Below, one piece after another: positions 36,715 to 40,313 of a stretch of 40,313 nt of DNA. The first letter of the stretch is position 1; every line of letters begins with the position of its first letter. Made by a program: the position numbers and the translations under genes. The notes under the pieces are model-generated. The model was not told the origin of the DNA, did not search any database, and saw only the letters and a program-made list of their open reading frames with translations. The DNA lies in the IMG/VR virus record IMGVR_UViG_3300009285_002217, positions 1 through 40,313 of that record, one strand, 5' to 3'. The DNA comes from a virus.

Positions 36715-36828
36715 TCATGCCGCGTGTCTCAGGCAATACGGACACATGACACTCTTCTTCGGGGCATGTTTGTGGTTGCCGTGATAGTGGGGGCGAGTGC
36801 AGCAACAAGGCTTCATTTCAGCGTCCAC
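36715..36828 (-). CDS. Small Cys/His-rich protein
   Basis: GTG 36828 shares a base with the repressor stop (TAGTG). The 37-residue peptide reads VDAEMKPCCCTRPHYHGNHK and ends MCPYCLRHAA: a cluster of Cys and His that probably binds zinc. Its stop overlaps ATG 36718 of the integrase region as ATGA. Confidence 0.45.
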   Translation of the reverse strand: MDAEMKPCCCTRPHYHGNHKHAPKKSVMCPYCLRHAA

Positions 36829-37067
36829 TATGCCGGCACCTCCTGGCGGGGGGCTGGATCGAGCAGCGCTAGGATTTCTTCGGCGGGGATATCGAGCGCC
36901 TGGCCGATGGTGAGAACCGTCGCCGTCCTGGGGTTTTCGCTGGCACCGGTTTCGATGGCGCTGATGGTCTGAGGGAACAGGTGGCACCGGTTAGAGAGCT
37001 GCGCGAGCGTCCAGCCCTTAGCCTTGCGCTCTCTGTGTAGACGCTTCCCCACTGGACTCGGCTCCAT
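36828..37067 (-). CDS. XRE-family repressor
   Basis: A 79-residue helix-turn-helix protein (ATG 37097 would add ten residues). VGKRLHRERKAKGWTLAQLS, then CHLFPQTISAIETGASENPR with the recognition helix near residues 31-45, as in cI/Cro-type XRE regulators. It is transcribed away from the early operon and flanked by two operator-like repeats, so it is the likely lysogeny repressor. It has no C-terminal cleavage domain, so induction would not be by LexA-like self-cleavage. The 37067 start is favoured by an AAGG three to four bases before it. Confidence 0.75.
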   Translation of the reverse strand: MEPSPVGKRLHRERKAKGWTLAQLSNRCHLFPQTISAIETGASENPRTATVLTIGQALDIPAEEILALLDPAPRQEVPA

Positions 37068-37100
37068 GAGCCTTATTCTAGGGCGTCCAGCCGTCATTTG

Positions 37101-37113
37101 TCAACCCGTTTGA
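37101..37113. promoter_or_regulatory. Repressor operator candidate O1
   Basis: TCAACCCGTTTGA, an imperfect palindrome just upstream of the repressor gene, identical to 13 bases of O2. Centre-to-centre distance to O2 is 42 bases, about four helical turns. Confidence 0.55.
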
Positions 37114-37132
37114 AATTAGACCCCCAGGGGGC

Positions 37133-37161
37133 TTGACAGATATCAACCCGTTTGATATTCT
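37133..37161 (+). promoter_or_regulatory. Early rightward promoter
   Basis: A perfect TTGACA (37133-37138), a 17-base spacer and TATTCT (37156-37161) with an upstream TG (TGATATTCT). The first early gene starts nine bases after the -10, so the message is nearly leaderless. Operator O2 covers the spacer and reaches the -10. Confidence 0.7.
37141..37157. promoter_or_regulatory. Repressor operator candidate O2
   Basis: TATCAA-CCCGT-TTGATA is a perfect inverted repeat of six-base arms within the spacer and -10 of the early promoter. Binding here would block the lytic transcript. Confidence 0.6.
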
Positions 37162-37170
37162 CTCCTTGCG

Positions 37171-37656
37171 ATGGATCAGCTTGGTGCCCCGCCCAGTGCG
37201 ACGCCCTACAGCGGAAGCGGGATAGCCGCTTCTGGGCGGGACATGAGGCCTACAGAACGCCAGCAGACGCACCAGGAGGCTGTGTCGGCCTTTCGGCCTG
37301 AGGCCAGCGAACTGGCCAGCCGTGCCGAGCGTGACGGCTGTGGGTGCCCGCCGTGGGTGGAATGCGCTCATTGGGATGGGCATGTCCTGTGGCTTTCAAG
37401 GCGGCAGGATGCTTATGCGTTCGTCGGGGACAATCATTTCATCGGCTCCGTCGCCTTTGTTGTGCAGGAAGGCACTGAGGATTCCCTGGCACCCTGTAAC
37501 GCAGATTGCGGCTCATGGCATACCCAGATGAAAGCGCCACTCCTCAATCGAACATCCCACCCTACTCGCCACGCCGCCCTCGCAGAGTTCCTTCGCCGCG
37601 AGCGCATCCTTCTCGGAAGGGAAGAGGAATGCTCACCGCCGGAAAGGAGCGAGTAA
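37171..37656 (+). CDS. First early protein, function unknown
   Basis: A 161-residue protein directly behind the operator-controlled promoter, the position of a Cro or antirepressor, but it has no helix-turn-helix. The N-terminal 40 residues are Ser/Thr/Gln-rich. The middle has CGCPPWVECAHWDGHVLWLSRR, and a beta-like GDNHFIGSVAFVVQ follows, with four Cys in all. The true start could be later than 37171 because no SD is visible; the short distance to the -10 favours 37171. Confidence 0.5.
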   Translation: MDQLGAPPSATPYSGSGIAASGRDMRPTERQQTHQEAVSAFRPEASELASRAERDGCGCPPWVECAHWDGHVLWLSRRQDAYAFVGDNHFIGSVAFVVQEGTEDSLAPCNADCGSWHTQMKAPLLNRTSHPTRHAALAEFLRRERILLGREEECSPPERSE

Positions 37657-37821
37657 GTGAACCCCGCCGCTTGCTCCCTCCTTCGCGGCGACGAACGCCG
37701 CGACTCCCTTCTGAGGCCGGGGCGGTGGTCGCTTCCCGCTCCGGCCCCCCTTCCAGAACAGACAGCGCACAGTCTCCCCGTTGCGCGAGCGCGGGGTGCC
37801 GAGGAGGCAGGAGTTAGTTGA
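37657..37821 (+). CDS. Possible small Pro/Arg-rich protein (GTG start)
   Basis: GTG 37657 follows the previous TAA directly, with AAAGGAGCGAG upstream. The 54-residue product is Pro/Ala/Arg-rich without a recognisable fold. It may be a chance frame in GC-rich DNA. Confidence 0.3.
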   Translation: MNPAACSLLRGDERRDSLLRPGRWSLPAPAPLPEQTAHSLPVARARGAEEAGVS

Positions 37822-37895
37822 CTCCCTTCGACTGCCACTTCGGAATCCTGAGGCTGTGCGCTGCCTGCGCTGGACGATGGGACAAGCGCAGGTAG

Positions 37896-37994
37896 ATGGA
37901 GGACTTTCTTAGGGGAGATGGAAAAAGCGAAGGGCTGGCGGCCTTAGCGACCGTCAGCCCGACGCAAGGCAAGAGCAATCAAGAGAAAGGATAG
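37896..37994 (+). CDS. Possible 32-residue peptide over a hairpin
   Basis: ATG 37896 to TAG 37994 gives MEDFLRGDGKSEGLAALATV and twelve more residues. The SD is weak (CAGG). The frame overlaps the hairpin at 37932-37960. It could be a leader peptide for the gene at 38000 or a chance frame. Confidence 0.25.
   Translation: MEDFLRGDGKSEGLAALATVSPTQGKSNQEKG
37932..37960 (+). other. Hairpin upstream of the gene at 38000
   Basis: GGGCTGGCGG (37932-37941) and CCGTCAGCCC (37951-37960) form ten pairs with one G-U and a nine-base loop. No T-run follows, so this is a leader or attenuator structure rather than a standard terminator. Confidence 0.45.
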
Positions 37995-37999
37995 CAGGC

Positions 38000-38239
38000 A
38001 TGAACGAGAATAGCCAAATCCCTATCGCCGAGATCAGGGCAATGAAGCTCAGAAGGAATGCCACGAAGTACCCGTGGGCAGAGTGGGCCGCAGAGCTTCG
38101 TCCTGGGTACGGCAAGGACGTATCGGACATCATGCCGGTGCGTTCGGCGGCGGGCATTCGGCCAACAGCCGCGCAATATGGCTTGACGATGATGGTCGCC
38201 AACAAGCGCCCGTGGGTTTGCAAGCCGGAGGCGTCGTGA
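38000..38239 (+). CDS. Hypothetical early protein
   Basis: GAAAGGATAG precedes ATG 38000. The 79-residue product is basic (IRAMKLRRNATKYPWAEWAAELRPGYG) with a VSDIMPVRSAAGIRPTAAQYG segment that could form a helix-turn-helix-like unit, but no clear match. Its stop overlaps the next start as GTGA. Confidence 0.5.
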   Translation: MNENSQIPIAEIRAMKLRRNATKYPWAEWAAELRPGYGKDVSDIMPVRSAAGIRPTAAQYGLTMMVANKRPWVCKPEAS

Positions 38240-38433
38240 AGCCGGAGAACACTGACCACAGGATTCACTTCGTCTATGTCGAGCACGGTAGCGTCGTCTA
38301 CGACACGCACGAGTCGAAGGTGGGGCACCTGCTGGGCATCATTCCAGCCGGTGTCGGCAAGAAGCGCCGCAGCGCCTATCTCGTGTATGCGCTTCACGGC
38401 AAGAACGGGCCGCATAAAAGAAAGACCCAGTAA
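38236..38433 (+). CDS. Hypothetical small early protein (GTG start)
   Basis: GTG 38236 overlaps the upstream stop as GTGA. The 65-residue product is beta-rich (HRIHFVYVEHGSVVYDTHES) with a basic C-terminus. No family recognised. Confidence 0.5.
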   Translation: MKPENTDHRIHFVYVEHGSVVYDTHESKVGHLLGIIPAGVGKKRRSAYLVYALHGKNGPHKRKTQ

Positions 38434-38436
38434 TCC

Positions 38437-38473
38437 GAGAGGCCGGACACCGTGTACCGGCGCTCGGCCTCTC
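38437..38473 (+). other. Intergenic hairpin before the gene at 38504
   Basis: GAGAGGCCG (38437-38445) and CGGCCTCTC (38465-38473) form a perfect nine-pair stem that starts four bases after a stop codon. The loop contains a further CCGGACACCGTGTACCGG inner arrangement. No T-run, so possibly a partial terminator or mRNA processing site. Confidence 0.5.
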
Positions 38474-38503
38474 AGCAGTCTGGACGAAAGGAAGTGTACG
38501 ACG

Positions 38504-38845
38504 ATGACGACAGAAACGCAAGACAAGCACACGCCGGGGCCGTGGCGAATTACCCACAACGGCTCATACAGTCCGCCCCGCTTCGAGATCAGTGGTCGGG
38601 CGGGAGATGGACGCGAATACGGCTTTGCCGAAGTGAGCGCCTGGCCGCTCCACGCAGGAGAAGCCGAGGCCAACGCCCGTCTCATCGCCGCCGCGCCGGA
38701 GATGCTGGAGGCGCTGAAGACACTAACGCCCATCGCCAGCGACCAACATGCCCACATTACAAGCGACTGCGGGGGCAACTGCCCCGACCTGATCGCAATA
38801 AAACAGGCCCGCGCTGCCATCGCCCGCGCTAGGGGGGAATCGTGA
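38504..38845 (+). CDS. Conserved phage early protein (HTPGPW family)
   Basis: GAAAGGAAG precedes ATG 38504. The 113-residue protein has HTPGPW at residues 9-14 and ANARLIAAAPEMLEALKTL at about 58-76, the two hallmarks of a very widespread unnamed phage family. A short Cys-containing insert (CGGNCP) lies near the C-terminus. Function unknown. Its stop overlaps the HNH gene start as GTGA. Confidence 0.7.
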   Translation: MTTETQDKHTPGPWRITHNGSYSPPRFEISGRAGDGREYGFAEVSAWPLHAGEAEANARLIAAAPEMLEALKTLTPIASDQHAHITSDCGGNCPDLIAIKQARAAIARARGES

Positions 38846-39282
38846 TCAACGCAAACGGTTACGTCATTCTCTACCGGCCGCGACACGCCGCGGCTTTTAA
38901 GAATGGCTGGGCATTGGAGCATCGCATGAATTGGCTCGATGCTGGCCTTGATATTCCCGCCGATCATGTCTTGCATCATCTCAACGGAGACAAGACGGAC
39001 AATCGAATCGAAAATCTGGAGTGTATTTCCAGAGCCGTTCATTCCCTCTATCACTACGGCCCGCTCCGAGAACACGTCCGTGTCAGCGGTGCTTGGAACA
39101 GGGGCATGGGCGCTTTTGTCCAACTCGTCTGCGCCCTCTGCGGCAATGCCTTCCAAAGATTGCGACGGGAGGCAGACCGACAAGCGCGACTAGGTCGCAA
39201 GACGGTTTGCGGGCGGCAGTGTCATTCGGCGCACATGAACGCCATTCAGCGCCGCGCTCGCGGAGAGGCGGTGTCCCAATGA
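38842..39282 (+). CDS. HNH endonuclease-like protein with zinc finger
   Basis: GTG 38842 overlaps the upstream stop as GTGA. The 146-residue protein has EHRMN (26-30) and HVLHHLNGDKTDNRIENLE (42-60), with His45/His46, Asn54 and Asn58, as in HNH_3-type phage endonucleases. CALCGNAF and CGRQCHSAH form a C-terminal zinc finger. Because it is cotranslated with early genes, it may be domesticated rather than freshly mobile. The DNA is less GC-rich than its neighbours at 38940-39060. Confidence 0.75.
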   Translation: MINANGYVILYRPRHAAAFKNGWALEHRMNWLDAGLDIPADHVLHHLNGDKTDNRIENLECISRAVHSLYHYGPLREHVRVSGAWNRGMGAFVQLVCALCGNAFQRLRREADRQARLGRKTVCGRQCHSAHMNAIQRRARGEAVSQ

Positions 39283-39818
39283 CCCCCTGCCAGTCAACGC
39301 ACAGCTACGGCCCAGTAGTCCCGCCCCAGGGCGCTTCCCTGGCCTCCGGCGCTGGGATCGCGGCCGCGCTGGAGCCGTGCGCGACATGCGGCTACGGTTG
39401 GGGCAACTTCCGTCATTCCGTTCCGCACACTGGCATTTGCCACGCCTACGTCCCCGCGCAGCCCAGGCCCGATTGCGCGAAGTGCGGCCATGCCTTCCAC
39501 CTTGGACGGTGCAGGACATGCGCTACGAGCGACGCGATGGTGGACTGCTTCATCTACGAGCCGATGCAGGAGGAGCCCCTGACTTCCCGCCCGCCGGACG
39601 GCCGCTGCGAAGACTGCGGCGGGCCGGCCTGGAAGCCGCTGCTCTGCTGCTCGGCCTGCTACCCGAAGCGCGTGGCCAGGGCCATGCTGCGTCAGCGAGC
39701 GGAGCAAGCCGAGCAGTGGGGCCACGCGGACGGCTGCGCGGAGGAGACTGCCGGGAAGTACGCCTGCGACTGCGGGCTGTTTGACTACCGCGAGGAAGCG
39801 CGGGCAGCGGCGCGATGA
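39279..39818 (+). CDS. Protein with several zinc ribbons
   Basis: ATG 39279 is set by ATGA. The 179-residue product carries repeated Cys pairs: CATCGYGWG, CAKCGHAFHLGRCRTC, CEDCGGPAW, CCSACYPKR and a final CACDCGLFD. At least three zinc-binding units are likely. It may bind nucleic acid; no named family recognised. Confidence 0.55.
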   Translation: MTPCQSTHSYGPVVPPQGASLASGAGIAAALEPCATCGYGWGNFRHSVPHTGICHAYVPAQPRPDCAKCGHAFHLGRCRTCATSDAMVDCFIYEPMQEEPLTSRPPDGRCEDCGGPAWKPLLCCSACYPKRVARAMLRQRAEQAEQWGHADGCAEETAGKYACDCGLFDYREEARAAAR

Positions 39819-40313
39819 AGTCCTACGCTGGCCTTCGCGCACGAAAAGGCTATGAACTGGCCTTCCACTTCCTCAAGGCGGACATGACCGCTGGTTCAGG
39901 GCACGAGCCGAAGTGGAAGCTCGGCGAGGAACGCGAACACCAAGGCCGACTCGTCATGTGCGAGAGCGGTTATCATTCCTCGCCGTCCTGGCTTGATGCC
40001 GCCCGCTACGCTCCTGGCCCTGTGGCCTGCATTGTAGAAATCGGGGGAGAGATCAAGCGCGACACCGACAAGCAGGTGAGCCAGAAACGCAGGCTCCTTC
40101 GTTACAAGAACATCGAACGAGAGTTGCGCCTATTCGCCTGCGACTGCGCCGAGCGGGCGCTGAAAAGAGAACGCAAGGCGAAAAGAGAACCCGACAAACG
40201 ATCCCGGGAGGCCGTGCGCGTAGCGCGGCTATTTGCTCATGGCAAAGCCACTCAAAAGGAATTGAGCGCGGCGTGGGGCGCGGCGGCGAGCGCGGCGTCG
40301 AGCGCGGCGTGGG
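39815..40313 (+). CDS. DUF7666-like protein, truncated by the window edge
   Basis: ATG 39815 overlaps the upstream stop as ATGA, and the frame is open to the last base. The visible 166 residues have MCESGYHSSPSWLDAARYAPGPVACIVEIGGEIKRDTDKQVSQKRRLLRY-type features (a GFHa..pLDal.y...c.VE pattern) known to me from DUF7666 phage proteins. The end enters an Ala/Ser/Trp repeat (AWGAAASAASSAAWG) encoded by GCGGCG-rich DNA, as is common in that family. Function unknown. Confidence 0.6.
   Translation, partial: MKSYAGLRARKGYELAFHFLKADMTAGSGHEPKWKLGEEREHQGRLVMCESGYHSSPSWLDAARYAPGPVACIVEIGGEIKRDTDKQVSQKRRLLRYKNIERELRLFACDCAERALKRERKAKREPDKRSREAVRVARLFAHGKATQKELSAAWGAAASAASSAAW

Noticed and set aside
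1-40313. CRISPR arrays, tRNA genes and insertion sequences.
   Set aside because: No regularly spaced repeats, no tRNA T-loop or acceptor patterns and no transposase were found on reading both strands.

Overview
The window is a contiguous stretch of a GC-rich temperate double-stranded DNA phage or prophage. It carries terminase, portal, scaffold and major capsid genes, a lysis module, a tyrosine integrase and an XRE-type repressor. No tail tube, sheath or tape-measure gene is recognisable. The portal is followed by large low-complexity proteins, one of 1369 residues, that look like internal or ejected virion proteins, so a short-tailed (podovirus-like) particle is the best guess. No DNA polymerase, helicase or primase and no tRNA is present, and the last gene runs off the right edge (the first may run off the left), so the genome is larger than the window. 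The host cannot be named. Shine-Dalgarno-led genes are mixed with several genes whose -10 box lies 6 to 9 nt before the start codon, as in leaderless genes, which are frequent in Actinobacteria, Deinococcota and Chloroflexota.

Layout. (1) 1-5955, plus strand: a lysozyme/transglycosylase-like gene, a small two-helix membrane protein, then about twenty mostly tiny coupled genes, many Cys-rich, interrupted at 3594-4010 by a structured RNA candidate. (2) 5952-7064, minus strand: a DUF3560-like gene, a coiled-coil gene and a zinc ribbon. (3) 7206-11226: small terminase, a minus-strand zinc protein behind a consensus promoter, small membrane proteins, large terminase, a second RNA candidate and a zinc-ribbon protein. 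(4) 11344-16261 and 16271-20380: portal and internal virion proteins. (5) 20555-27326: scaffold, capsid, decoration-like proteins and a glycosyltransferase-like protein. (6) 27292-34363: an inverted HNH endonuclease, two tiny basic proteins and tail or fibre-like proteins. (7) 34374-35445: holin-like proteins and amidase. (8) 35478-37067, minus strand: a small ribbon-helix-helix module, integrase and repressor. (9) 37171-40313, plus strand: an operator-controlled early operon with an HNH protein and a DUF7666-like protein.

Genes are tightly packed and translationally coupled. At least twenty junctions are ATGA or GTGA stop-start overlaps, which fix the starts of many small genes. Against this background several initiation regions stand out. 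The portal appears to start at ATC behind a good SD and a leader that can form mutually exclusive anti-SD structures. The gene at 28053 appears to start at ATA in an ATAG overlap. The integrase frame is interrupted by an in-frame TAG immediately followed by ATC. The large terminase has lost its ATG, and its N-terminal codons are duplicated around an inserted small gene.

The most novel-looking items are the two promoter-led intergenic RNAs (about 3594-4010 and 10774-11030), which share short sequence blocks in the same order, and the portal leader switch with its isoleucine start codon.
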